Shown here in pieces: positions 1 through 6,892 of a stretch of 18,373 nucleotides of DNA; the stretch's first letter is position 1, and the number at the start of each line of letters is the position of its first letter. The notes below the pieces were generated by a model that saw only the letters and a program-made list of their open reading frames with translations, was not told where the DNA came from and ran no database searches. Origin of the DNA: Planctomycetota bacterium (GTDB taxonomy: Bacteria > Planctomycetota > SZUA-567). Position numbers and translations under genes: made by a program. The stretch spans positions 1-18,373 of the forward strand of contig JAISYD010000074.1 of NCBI GenBank assembly GCA_031270145.1, read 5' to 3'.

Positions 1-2231
1 GGCAAAACCTCATCCTGAAAAAGATCGCCCATTCCCCGGTGATCAAGGAATTCCACCTTTATTGCCCGGTGGTGGCGAAGTCGGCCGCGCCGGGACAATT
101 CGTCATCGTCAGAAGCGACGACCGGGGCGAGCGGGTTCCCCTCACCATCGCCGATTTCGATCCCGGGTCCGGACTCCTGGTGCTCATGCTGCAGGTGGTG
201 GGGCTAGCCAGCCACAAGCTGGACGAAATGGAGGAGGGCGACCGGATCATGGACGTGGTCGGCCCCCTTGGCCGCAAGTCGGAAATTGAGAATTTCGGCG
301 TCGTGGCCTGCGTCGGGGGCGGCTTGGGGATTGCGCCGGTCTATCCCATCCAGCGCGCCTTGAAGCGGGCCGGCAACCGCGTCATCTCCATCATCGGCGC
401 CCGCTCCCGGGATCTTCTGTTCTGGGAAGACAAAATGCGCTCCGAGTCCGACGAGTTCGTCGTCACCACCGACGACGGCTCGGTCGGGGAAAAAGCCTTC
501 GTCAATCAGCCGCTCCGGGAAAGGCTGGAAAGGGGCGAGCGGATTGACCGGGTCATCGCCATCGGCCCTCCGGTGATGATGCGGGCCGTGGCCGAGACCA
601 CCCGCCCCTTCAAGGTCAAGACCATCGTCAGCCTCAATTCCATCATGATCGACGGAACCGGCATGTGCGGCGGCTGCCGCGTCGAGGTGGGCGGCAAAAC
701 CAAGTTCACTTGCGTCGACGGCCCCGAATTCGACGCCCACGAGGTCGATTTCGGGATGCTTTTCTCTCGGCTCGCCCCCTACAAGAAGCAGGAGGGCGAG
801 TCCTACCGCCGGCACCGGGAACCGGAGGAGGCCGAGGTGAAAAAGGCGCCCGGCCGCATCCCCATGCCCGAGCAGGAGCCGGCGGCGAGGGCCAAGAACT
901 TTAACGAGGTGGCCCTGGGCTTCAGCGCCGAAATGGCCCGTTCCGAGGCGGCCCGCTGCTTCCAGTGCAAAAAGCCGCCTTGCGTCGGGGGCTGCCCGGT
1001 CAATGTCGACATCCCGGTCTTCATCAAGGATATCCGGGACGGCCGCTTCGGCCAGGCCGCCAAGACGCTCAAGCGTACCAACAACCTGCCGGCCATCTGC
1101 GGCCGGGTCTGCCCCCAAGAAACCCAGTGCGAGGCTTTTTGCATCCTCGGCAAGAAGGGCGAGCCGATAGCCATCGGTCGCCTGGAGCGCTTTGCCGCCG
1201 ACACCGAGGCCGCCGCCGGCATCGCCGCGCCGCCGCAAAAAATCGCCCTCTCCGGCAAGCGGGTGGCGATAGTCGGCTCCGGCCCCTCCGGCCTCACCGC
1301 CGGGGCGGATCTGGCCCAACTTGGCCACGAGACCATCATTTTCGAGGCGCTGCATTCCCCCGGCGGCGTCCTGGTCTACGGCATCCCTGAATTCCGCCTG
1401 CCCAAGGCCATAGTCAGGCGGGAATGCGACTATCTGCGGCAACTGGGCGTCCAATTCCGGGTCGACTACCCCATCGGCCCCACCGTCACCGTTCCCGATC
1501 TGCTGAAGACCGGCTTCAACGCGGTGTTCATCGGCAGCGGGGCCGGGTTGCCCTGGTTCCTGAACATCCCCGGGGAAAACCTGAAGGGCGTCTATTCGTC
1601 CAACGAAATCCTCACCCGCATCAATTTGATGAAGGCCTACCAGTTCCCGGACTTCAATACGCCGGTGCTGGTGGGCAACAACGTCTGCGTCGCCGGCGGC
1701 GGCAACGTGGCCATGGACGCGGCCCGCTCATTGCTCCGCCTGGGGGCCGCTTCCGTCTCCCTGCTGTACCGCCGCACCAGGAAGGAACTGCCGGCCCGGG
1801 CGGAAGAGGTGCATCATGCCCTGGAGGAGGGCGTGAAGCTGCTGGAGCTGGAGGCGCCGGTCAAGCTGCTGGGGGACGCCGACGGTTGGCTGACCGGCAT
1901 CGAATGCGTCAAGATGGAGCTGGGCGAACCCGACGCCAGCGGCCGGCGCCGGCCCATCGAGATCAAGGGGTCGGAACACACCCTGCCCTGCGACCAGTTG
2001 ATCGTGGCCATCGGCAACGGGCCGAACCCGGTGCTGACCCGGAGCTTTCCCGAACTGGCCCTGGACAAGCGCGGCAACATCCCGGTTGACGAGAACATGA
2101 TGACCAACGTCCCGGGCGTCTTCGCCGGCGGCGACATCGTCACCGGCGCGGCCACGGTGATCGAGGCCATGGGGGCCGGCAAAAAGGCGGCGGCGGCCAT
2201 CGACCGCTTTGTGAGCGGGCATAACGCCTGA
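1..2231 (+). CDS. Fused NfnAB/SudBA-like NAD(P)H:ferredoxin oxidoreductase (FNR-like domain + GltD-like domain), 5' partial
   Basis: The frame is open to the left edge, with no ATG, GTG or TTG before the GTG at 39. Codons 3-38 read as a normal family N-terminus (NLILKKIAHSPV), so the true start is probably just outside the window. Residues are counted from the GTG. About 1-235 form a ferredoxin-reductase-like module: FAD motif RVPLTI near 32, NAD-binding GGGLGIAP at 93-100, and a [2Fe-2S] set C210, C213, C225. After a charged linker (about 240-290) comes a GltD/SudA-like module: two 4Fe-4S cysteine groups (C307, C310, C315, C319; C354, C358, C364, C368), FAD dinucleotide fold GSGPSG at 413, NADPH fold GGGNVAMD at 553, and a C-terminal GGDIVTGAATVIEA. 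This architecture is known for one-chain versions of NfnA plus NfnB, cytoplasmic enzymes that couple NADH, NADPH and ferredoxin. Sulfide dehydrogenase or glutamate-synthase-like electron transfer are alternative roles. It converges on dctM with a 25-base gap. Confidence 0.9.
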   Translation, partial: QNLILKKIAHSPVIKEFHLYCPVVAKSAAPGQFVIVRSDDRGERVPLTIADFDPGSGLLVLMLQVVGLASHKLDEMEEGDRIMDVVGPLGRKSEIENFGVVACVGGGLGIAPVYPIQRALKRAGNRVISIIGARSRDLLFWEDKMRSESDEFVVTTDDGSVGEKAFVNQPLRERLERGERIDRVIAIGPPVMMRAVAETTRPFKVKTIVSLNSIMIDGTGMCGGCRVEVGGKTKFTCVDGPEFDAHEVDFGMLFSRLAPYKKQEGESYRRHREPEEAEVKKAPGRIPMPEQEPAARAKNFNEVALGFSAEMARSEAARCFQCKKPPCVGGCPVNVDIPVFIKDIRDGRFGQAAKTLKRTNNLPAICGRVCPQETQCEAFCILGKKGEPIAIGRLERFAADTEAAAGIAAPPQKIALSGKRVAIVGSGPSGLTAGADLAQLGHETIIFEALHSPGGVLVYGIPEFRLPKAIVRRECDYLRQLGVQFRVDYPIGPTVTVPDLLKTGFNAVFIGSGAGLPWFLNIPGENLKGVYSSNEILTRINLMKAYQFPDFNTPVLVGNNVCVAGGGNVAMDAARSLLRLGAASVSLLYRRTRKELPARAEEVHHALEEGVKLLELEAPVKLLGDADGWLTGIECVKMELGEPDASGRRRPIEIKGSEHTLPCDQLIVAIGNGPNPVLTRSFPELALDKRGNIPVDENMMTNVPGVFAGGDIVTGAATVIEAMGAGKKAAAAIDRFVSGHNA

Positions 2232-2256
2232 TTCGGCTAACCCCGGGATAAAAAAG

Positions 2257-3546
2257 TCACAACAGGCCGACCAGCCTGGGAACGGTGAGAACCAGAGCCG
2301 GCACATAGGTGACGATGAGCAACATGGCGACGCTGACGAAAATATAGGGCAGCAATTCCCTGACCACCTCGCCGATGGGAATCTTGGCTATCGCCGCGCC
2401 GGCGAACAGGCACAGGCCGTAGGGCGGGGTCATCAGTCCGAGCATCAGGTTGAACACCATGATGACGCCGAAATGGACGGGCTGAACCCCGGCCCGCACG
2501 GCGATGGGGGTGAGAATCGGGCCAAGGATCAAAATGGCCGGCGCCGCGTCCATCAACATGCCCCAGAACAGGAGGATGACGTTGATGACCAACAGCAGAA
2601 GCGCCGGCGGCATGTCGGCCTTGCTGATGAAGCCGGCCAACTCCTGCGGCAAATGGGTGACCGCGAGGATCCAGCCGAAAATCCCCGCCGTTCCGATCAG
2701 CAGGAAAATCGAGGCCGTGTCCCGCGCCACCCGGGTGCCGATCCGGATCAACGCGCGAAACGAAAGGTTGCGGTAAACCACCAAGCCCAACAACAAGGCG
2801 TAGGCCACCGCGACCGCCGCCGCCTCGGTTGGGGTGAAGACGCCGGATATGATGCCGCCCATGAGGATCCCCGGCATGATTACAGCCGGAATGGAGCCGA
2901 TCAGGATCCGCATCACCGCCTCGTAGCCGGAAACGACGTCGTGGGAAAGGTAATTGCGCCGGCGCGCGATAAAATAGGTGGCAATCATTTGAATCGCGCC
3001 GAGGAGGATCCCCGGCACGGCGCCGCCCACCAGCAGGGCGCCGGTGGACAATTGGGTCACCGAGGCGAAAATCACAATCGGTATGCTGGGGGGGATGATC
3101 GGTCCCTGGATGGACGAGGCGACGGTGACCGCCGTGGAAAAGCCGGCGGAATAGCCGTTCTTGCGCATGGCCGGGATCAACACGCTTCCCAACCCCGCCA
3201 CGTCGGCCAGGGCCGAGCCGGAGCAGCCGCCGAACATCATGCTGGCGAGGATGTTGACCTGGGCGAGGCCGCCCCTGAAACGCCCGACCATGAGATTGGC
3301 CAGATCTATGATGCGATCCGTGATCTTGCACTCGGCCATGATATGGCCGGTCATGATGAACAGGGGGACGGCCAACAGGACGAACGAATTGATGCTGGTG
3401 AAAAATTGGTGCGCCATTGTCCGGAGCGACTGATCGGATATGATGAAATAGGCCATGGCGGCTATGCCGGTGGAAAATGACAGGGGGACGCCGATAACGG
3501 CCAGCCCTCCGAACAGCAGCACCATGACGGTCAAGGCGATGTTCAT
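2257..3546 (-). CDS. dctM: TRAP transporter large permease subunit (DctM family)
   Basis: This 429-residue protein is almost wholly hydrophobic, with about a dozen membrane segments, the normal size for the large permease of TRAP systems. These systems take up organic or sugar acids with a sodium gradient. The family signature is clear: GGCSGSALADVAGLGSVLIP near residues 100-125, followed by a run ending GPIIPPSIPIVIF. A second conserved stretch (MLGLMTPPYGLCLFAGAAIA) lies near the C-terminus. The ATG at 3546 follows a purine-rich AGAGGGAAAAGGGA. It is the last gene of dctP-dctQ-dctM, with 40 bases between it and dctQ. It ends 25 bases from the stop of the convergent oxidoreductase gene, and I see no convincing hairpin plus T-run terminator between them. 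The substrate cannot be read from this subunit. Confidence 0.95.
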   Translation of the reverse strand: MNIALTVMVLLFGGLAVIGVPLSFSTGIAAMAYFIISDQSLRTMAHQFFTSINSFVLLAVPLFIMTGHIMAECKITDRIIDLANLMVGRFRGGLAQVNILASMMFGGCSGSALADVAGLGSVLIPAMRKNGYSAGFSTAVTVASSIQGPIIPPSIPIVIFASVTQLSTGALLVGGAVPGILLGAIQMIATYFIARRRNYLSHDVVSGYEAVMRILIGSIPAVIMPGILMGGIISGVFTPTEAAAVAVAYALLLGLVVYRNLSFRALIRIGTRVARDTASIFLLIGTAGIFGWILAVTHLPQELAGFISKADMPPALLLLVINVILLFWGMLMDAAPAILILGPILTPIAVRAGVQPVHFGVIMVFNLMLGLMTPPYGLCLFAGAAIAKIPIGEVVRELLPYIFVSVAMLLIVTYVPALVLTVPRLVGLL

Positions 3547-3586
3547 TCCCTTTTCCCTCTCCGATGTCCGTCCCCTGGCGATCCGG

Positions 3587-4165
3587 CTAGTCGTCGCCCA
3601 TTTCGGGGACGTTGATGTTCATCAGCCAACTGCGCCCGAAGACGATGATGTCGACCGTGTCGAGGAGCAGGGCGAAAAGGGTGACTCCGGCGCCGAGCGG
3701 AACGCCGAAAAAAGGCCAGAAAAAGGATATTTCCAGCGCCGAGGTGTGCATCCATTCGTTCGACACCGCGTATTGGTAGCCATAGCCGGCGAACACGGCC
3801 ATCAATATGAAGACGGGAACGCGCAGCGCCAGCTCATAGGCGAACAGGCCGGGCGGTTTGAGCCTGCCGTAGATTACGACCAGTTGCGGATGCAAATAGC
3901 GGCGATAGGCCGAGGCGCAGCCCAGCATGGTTATGTAAACCATCAGGTAGAGGACGGATTCCTCGACCCAATACAGCGGGACGGAAAAGACGTAGCGGAA
4001 CAGGACCTGGGCGAACAGCATGGCGAAAAGCGTCAGCAACATGACGGCAAGCAGCAGGTTGAGGCCCCGATACAGTACAATGAGGACCCGTTCCAGGAGA
4101 TTGAAGCCGCCAGCCCCTCCCATGGTCGCGCCTTTCATTCCCGGAGAGCGGCTCGCCGCCGGCAA
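3587..4165 (-). CDS. dctQ: TRAP transporter small permease subunit (DctQ family)
   Basis: This 192-residue protein has four hydrophobic segments (about residues 28-52, 63-85, 107-130 and 150-175), the normal form of the small TRAP membrane subunit that bridges the binding protein and DctM. The motif PLYWVEESVLYLMVYITMLG, with its conserved Trp and Glu, is typical of DctQ. The start I use is a TTG at 4165, preceded at 4170-4176 by a strong GGAGGGG ribosome site in the 24-base gap after dctP. The internal ATGs at 4138 and 4123 have much weaker sites. If one of those is used, the protein loses 9 or 14 N-terminal residues that are not part of the fold. It sits between dctP and dctM in the same orientation, so it is certainly part of that operon. 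Confidence 0.93.
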   Translation of the reverse strand: MPAASRSPGMKGATMGGAGGFNLLERVLIVLYRGLNLLLAVMLLTLFAMLFAQVLFRYVFSVPLYWVEESVLYLMVYITMLGCASAYRRYLHPQLVVIYGRLKPPGLFAYELALRVPVFILMAVFAGYGYQYAVSNEWMHTSALEISFFWPFFGVPLGAGVTLFALLLDTVDIIVFGRSWLMNINVPEMGDD

Positions 4166-4189
4166 ACCGCCCCTCCGGGCTTGGCTCTC

Positions 4190-5242
4190 TCAATAGATCA
4201 AATTGTTGTAGCTGTCCTGGATGCGCTTGATTTCCTTGTCGAGATCCTCAAGCACCCGGGCGCCGCCCTCGACGTTTTCCTTGAACCATTGGAACGCCGG
4301 GGGCTGCATGGCGTCCTTAAATTCCTTGAGCTCGGCCGGAGTGGGCTGGTATATTTGCATTCCCGCGTCGGTCAAGGTTTTGGCGTCGATTATGTCGTAA
4401 AGCGGGGCGATGGCCTCGGGGCCGACCCTGGCTTCGTCCGCCGCCTTCATGACGGCGTATTGGATGTCCCGGGGCAATTTTTTAAACCATTCCACATTAT
4501 AAACCACCGCCCCCACCAGATGTACATGGCCGGTAAGGGTGATGTACTTCTGGACTTCCTGGTAGTTGGAGGAGCGAATGGTGGCCAGCGGATTTTCCTG
4601 ACCGTCCACCACTCCGGTTTGCAGGCTCGTATAAACTTCCAGCCAGGGAATGGGTGTGGCCTGGGCTCCGGCGGCGTTGAACATCAGGATGTGCGGCCTG
4701 ACCTGCATGGTCCGTATTTTCAACCCCTTGATGTCGGCGGTGTTTTTGACCAGCCGCTTGCTGTTGGTGACGTGGCGATAGGCCTGGGGCATGAAAAACA
4801 GGATGCCTACCCCGGTTTTGTCCTCAAGTTCCTTGAGGATGGGTTTCAGGAAGGGGTTGTCCCGCCGGTACAGATCCTGCGCCACCTTCATGTCCGGCAT
4901 GACGTAGGGGAGATCGGTGAAGGTTATTTTTGGGAAAAGATTGGCCATGACGCCCATGGCAAGCTCGTCGCCTTGAAGCTCGCCGGATTTGACCTGTTGC
5001 AGGCCGGACAATTGATCTCCCAACTGCCCGTCGGGAAACACCTGTACGTCCACCGCCCCATTGGTGTAAAGCTCGGCCTTGGCCTCGAAAATAGCCAACC
5101 CCGACGAGGCGGGCAGGGCCATCGGATTGGCCGGATTGCCGCTGGCGATCTTCATGATGTACTGGGCCGCCCCGGCCGGGCCGGCAAAAACGGCGCCGGA
5201 AATCAACAACGCGCACAGGAACCATCTCGAATTGACGCGCAT
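4190..5242 (-). CDS. dctP: TRAP transporter solute-binding protein (DctP family)
   Basis: About 350 residues, the normal length for a DctP periplasmic receptor. A signal peptide fills roughly residues 1-26 (MRVNSRWFLCALLISG, then AGPAGAAQ). Family landmarks follow: FPDGQLGDQ, FTDLPYVMPD, the GLKIRTMQVR stretch holding the arginine that usually clamps the substrate carboxylate, and GVVDGQENPLATI. These point to a carboxylate ligand such as an organic or sugar acid, but the exact substrate cannot be told. Two in-frame ATGs exist. AAGGAGG touches the first (5248) and sits six bases before the second (5242), so I choose 5242. The gene follows an iolB remnant, which hints that this transporter once served inositol or uronate-type catabolism; that link is inference only. 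Confidence 0.93.
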   Translation of the reverse strand: MRVNSRWFLCALLISGAVFAGPAGAAQYIMKIASGNPANPMALPASSGLAIFEAKAELYTNGAVDVQVFPDGQLGDQLSGLQQVKSGELQGDELAMGVMANLFPKITFTDLPYVMPDMKVAQDLYRRDNPFLKPILKELEDKTGVGILFFMPQAYRHVTNSKRLVKNTADIKGLKIRTMQVRPHILMFNAAGAQATPIPWLEVYTSLQTGVVDGQENPLATIRSSNYQEVQKYITLTGHVHLVGAVVYNVEWFKKLPRDIQYAVMKAADEARVGPEAIAPLYDIIDAKTLTDAGMQIYQPTPAELKEFKDAMQPPAFQWFKENVEGGARVLEDLDKEIKRIQDSYNNLIY

Positions 5243-5248
5243 GAACAT

Positions 5249-5255
5249 CCTCCTT
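5249..5255 (-). promoter_or_regulatory. Ribosome binding site that sets the dctP start
   Basis: On the minus strand AAGGAGG is followed directly by ATGTTCATG. The first ATG leaves no spacer and the second leaves six bases, which is close to ideal. This supports translation from 5242 and not 5248. Confidence 0.6.
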
Positions 5256-5277
5256 ATCCCGCGGGTTCAGTGAAAAC

Positions 5278-5296
5278 GACAGCCTAGGAGGCTGTC
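5278..5296 (-). terminator. Stem-loop between iolB remnant and dctP, possible weak terminator or attenuator
   Basis: GACAGCCT and AGGCTGTC form a perfect 8-bp stem around a 3-base loop, starting 3 bases after the iolB remnant's stop. On the minus strand it is followed by GTTTTC, a short T-run. It could be an old terminator of iolB, an attenuator, or an RNA-stabilising hairpin before dctP. The short T-run makes full termination doubtful. Confidence 0.45.
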
Positions 5297-5299
5297 CAA

Positions 5300-5596
5300 T
5301 CAGCTTTTTCGCCTTGGATAGGCGTCGGAATTGATCCAGGCGCGATTCCTTTCCCAGGTGAAGCGCCAAAGCTTGACCGGCCCGGCCATGACGTTCAAGT
5401 AATAATTGTCGTAGCCGGCCACGGGACAAACGGGATGGCGGCCTTCGGGGACCATGTCCCGGATCAGACCCGCCCCGGCCTTCAATCGATAGGCCTCGAA
5501 CCCGATGTATTTCCCGCCCGCGCTTTCCGGAGCGGTGCGTTGGATGCCGCCAGCGGCGTCCGGAACGGAACATTTCACCAACAATTTGGAAGTCAT
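5300..5596 (-). pseudogene. iolB: iolB (5-deoxy-glucuronate isomerase) remnant with large internal in-frame deletion
   Basis: This 98-codon reading frame joins both ends of an IolB protein. Residues 1 to about 47 match the family N-terminus (SKLLV, then TAPESAGGKYIGFEAYRLKAG). Residues about 49-98 match its C-terminus (VPEGRHPV, then GYDNYYLNVMAGP and WRF). Normal IolB has about 265-270 residues, so roughly 170 from the middle are missing, including most of the metal-binding histidines and glutamate of the cupin barrel. IolB isomerises 5-deoxyglucuronate in myo-inositol breakdown; this copy cannot fold as the two-cupin enzyme. The reading frame stays open, the ATG at 5596 has a GGAAGG site seven bases upstream, and a strong promoter lies further upstream, so the short product may still be made. 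No other iol gene is in the window. An assembly collapse is an alternative explanation. Confidence 0.82.
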
Positions 5597-5655
5597 GGCG
5601 CAGCCTTCCGCCGAAACCGTTGAATACCCGCCCGTAACCTTTCGCCGTACGTAAC

Positions 5656-5669
5656 TGTAAACGTTGACG
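5656..5669. promoter_or_regulatory. Candidate operator, LacI-family-like palindrome
   Basis: TGTAAACGTTGACG contains GTAAACGTTGAC, a palindrome matching at 10 of 12 positions around a central CG. LacI-family repressor sites often look like this. It lies about 90 bases downstream of the predicted transcription start and 60 upstream of the iolB remnant. The binding protein is unknown. Confidence 0.35.
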
Positions 5670-5704
5670 CCGGTAAAACATGAAACCTATGGAGACGGGG
5701 CGAT

Positions 5705-5734
5705 GTTTGCGCAGCGCGCGGCAGTTTGCGCAAA
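5705..5734. repeat. Two direct repeats of GTTTGCGCA in the leader
   Basis: GTTTGCGCA occurs at 5705-5713 and again at 5724-5732, with a 19-base period, nearly two helical turns. The second copy extends to the perfect palindrome TTTGCGCAAA (5725-5734). The position just downstream of the predicted start of transcription suits a repressor site. Confidence 0.4.
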
Positions 5735-5761
5735 AATAGGCGAATGCCTGACGCACACGGT

Positions 5762-5789
5762 AGTATACCATGGAAAAGCGGAATGTCAA
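5762..5789 (-). promoter_or_regulatory. Strong sigma70-type promoter for iolB remnant-dctPQM
   Basis: On the minus strand there is a perfect -35 TTGACA (5784-5789), a 16-base spacer, and -10 TATACT (5762-5767) preceded by TGG, an extended -10. The predicted start of transcription is near 5755, giving a leader of about 160 bases before the iolB remnant ATG. It is the best promoter match I found in the window, and it sits in a patch clearly richer in A and T than the genes on either side. Confidence 0.7.
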
Positions 5790-5803
5790 ATAGATTAACC
5801 GGC

Positions 5804-5815
5804 AAAAACGTTTTT
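5804..5815. promoter_or_regulatory. Perfect 12-bp palindrome AAAAACGTTTTT upstream of the promoter
   Basis: AAAAACGTTTTT is fully self-complementary and lies 14 bases upstream of the -35 box. It shares the AAACGTT core and central CG with the palindrome at 5656-5669. It is embedded in an imperfect longer repeat (CCGGC ... GCCGG) right after the stop of the preceding gene, so a terminator-like role is also possible. Confidence 0.4.
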
Positions 5816-5827
5816 CCGAACCGCCGG

Positions 5828-6829
5828 TCAATTCTCCGGGGCGGGGCGGCTGAAAAGCCAGGCGGAGAGCGCCAGGGCGGAGATGATCAGCAACGCCGCC
5901 AATTCGTCCCGCCCCGGCAACGGCAGTCCCCAGCCCCGGTAAATTTCCCGGAAGCGGTAGTCGCCAAGGCTTGCCACGCTCCCGACATTGAGGAAGGCGG
6001 CGCCCCGGCGAATCGCCAGAACCAGGCTGGCTAGTTCCCGCCGGGAGCGGTAGACCAGCAAGGGGACCAGCTTTCCCAGCAGGTACAGGGCGAGAAATCC
6101 GAGGGCGCTCCAGGACGCCCAGCGCCAAGGCATGATCCAGGCCAGCAGCAGGGGGAGTAGGAGCGCGGCGACCCCGCCCAGCCAAATGACGGCGCGATTA
6201 AGGGGTTGTTCGCCGCGCGCCTCCGGCCGCCGGCCGCCGTACTGGTCGGCGTCCCCCCGCGCCCCCCGCCTGGCGGCCGGACGGGCGGCCTGCGACAGGA
6301 TGCCGGCCAGGATCAGGTAAAGAGCGAAAAAAACGACCGGGACGAAAATTTCCCGGACATGGATCATTTCGACCCAGGCGGGATGGGCGGTCATGCCGAT
6401 TACGATAGCCATCCCGGCGGAAAGTCCGCCGAGAAGCGGCGAGATTATTTCCACCCCGCGGAATAAGCCGCGCCGGATCAGCGTGAGCAGGATCATTATC
6501 CCGCCGGCGCGGAAGGAATTGAAGCCGCCGGTCATGGCGCACATCAGACCGGCCAGGGTGATGAACACGGAGATCAGGAAGGCGGAGGTGGTGGAAAGCT
6601 GGCCCCGGCCGCCGGCCGGAACCGGTTGCCCTTCGGCTTCGGCGGCGGCGAAAGTGTCGCGCCAAGCGGAATCGGCCATGGCCAAAAGCGCCCCCGCCCC
6701 CAGCAGATAGGAGACGACCAGTTGGTTGCCGGCGGTGTTGGCGTAGAAGCGGAACAGGCAATAGCCGGACAAGGCCGCCGACATGGCGGAAAAGACGGCG
6801 GCGGGGCTCAGCAGACTTGACAAGGACAT
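5828..6829 (-). CDS. Polytopic membrane protein, UbiA-superfamily-like with degenerate prenyltransferase motif
   Basis: 333 residues with about nine hydrophobic segments and a polar Arg/Gly-rich cytoplasmic-type loop near 183-210. I read it as a divergent UbiA-superfamily protein (EboC/SCO3242-like) from three alignments by eye. Residues 51-74 (ADSAWRD then QPVPAGG) fall where the family has NDxxDxxxD then RPIPSG. LIRRGLFRGVEIISPLLGGL near 117-136 matches the family's YDxxLKRxPxLGPLVMG-type region. ALYLILAGILSQ near 169 matches ALYxxxxTLxAR. The asparagine and the regular aspartate spacing needed for Mg-pyrophosphate binding are missing, so prenyl transfer is unlikely. The ATG at 6829 has GGGGAG five bases upstream. 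It follows dTMP kinase in the same orientation (63-base gap) and is the last gene of that run. Its function is unknown; a plain transporter or scaffold role is possible. Confidence 0.55.
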   Translation of the reverse strand: MSLSSLLSPAAVFSAMSAALSGYCLFRFYANTAGNQLVVSYLLGAGALLAMADSAWRDTFAAAEAEGQPVPAGGRGQLSTTSAFLISVFITLAGLMCAMTGGFNSFRAGGIMILLTLIRRGLFRGVEIISPLLGGLSAGMAIVIGMTAHPAWVEMIHVREIFVPVVFFALYLILAGILSQAARPAARRGARGDADQYGGRRPEARGEQPLNRAVIWLGGVAALLLPLLLAWIMPWRWASWSALGFLALYLLGKLVPLLVYRSRRELASLVLAIRRGAAFLNVGSVASLGDYRFREIYRGWGLPLPGRDELAALLIISALALSAWLFSRPAPEN

Positions 6830-6892
6830 AGTTTCTCCCCGCCCAATGATGCGCCCCGGCCGTCCCGGGACAAGCGGCGGCCGGCCTGGCGC

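Noticed and set aside
204..1454. A 416-codon minus-strand frame opposite the fused oxidoreductase
   Set aside because: The plus-strand frame carries all cofactor motifs across this range. The antisense product is Ala/Gly/Asp-rich without motifs.
3455..5287. A 610-codon open frame on the plus strand opposite dctP and dctQ
   Set aside because: Antisense shadow of the TRAP genes, which show strong family motifs in their own frames. It has no recognisable domain.
4824..6185. A 453-codon minus-strand frame running across dctP, the iolB remnant, the promoter region and the UbiA-like gene
   Set aside because: It overlaps four better-supported features in another frame and its product is Arg/Gly/Pro-rich without domains.
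6862..6871. 10-bp palindrome GTCCCGGGAC between tmk and the UbiA-like gene
   Set aside because: A single short GC palindrome without loop, partner copy or T-run. In this base composition it is likely to occur by chance.
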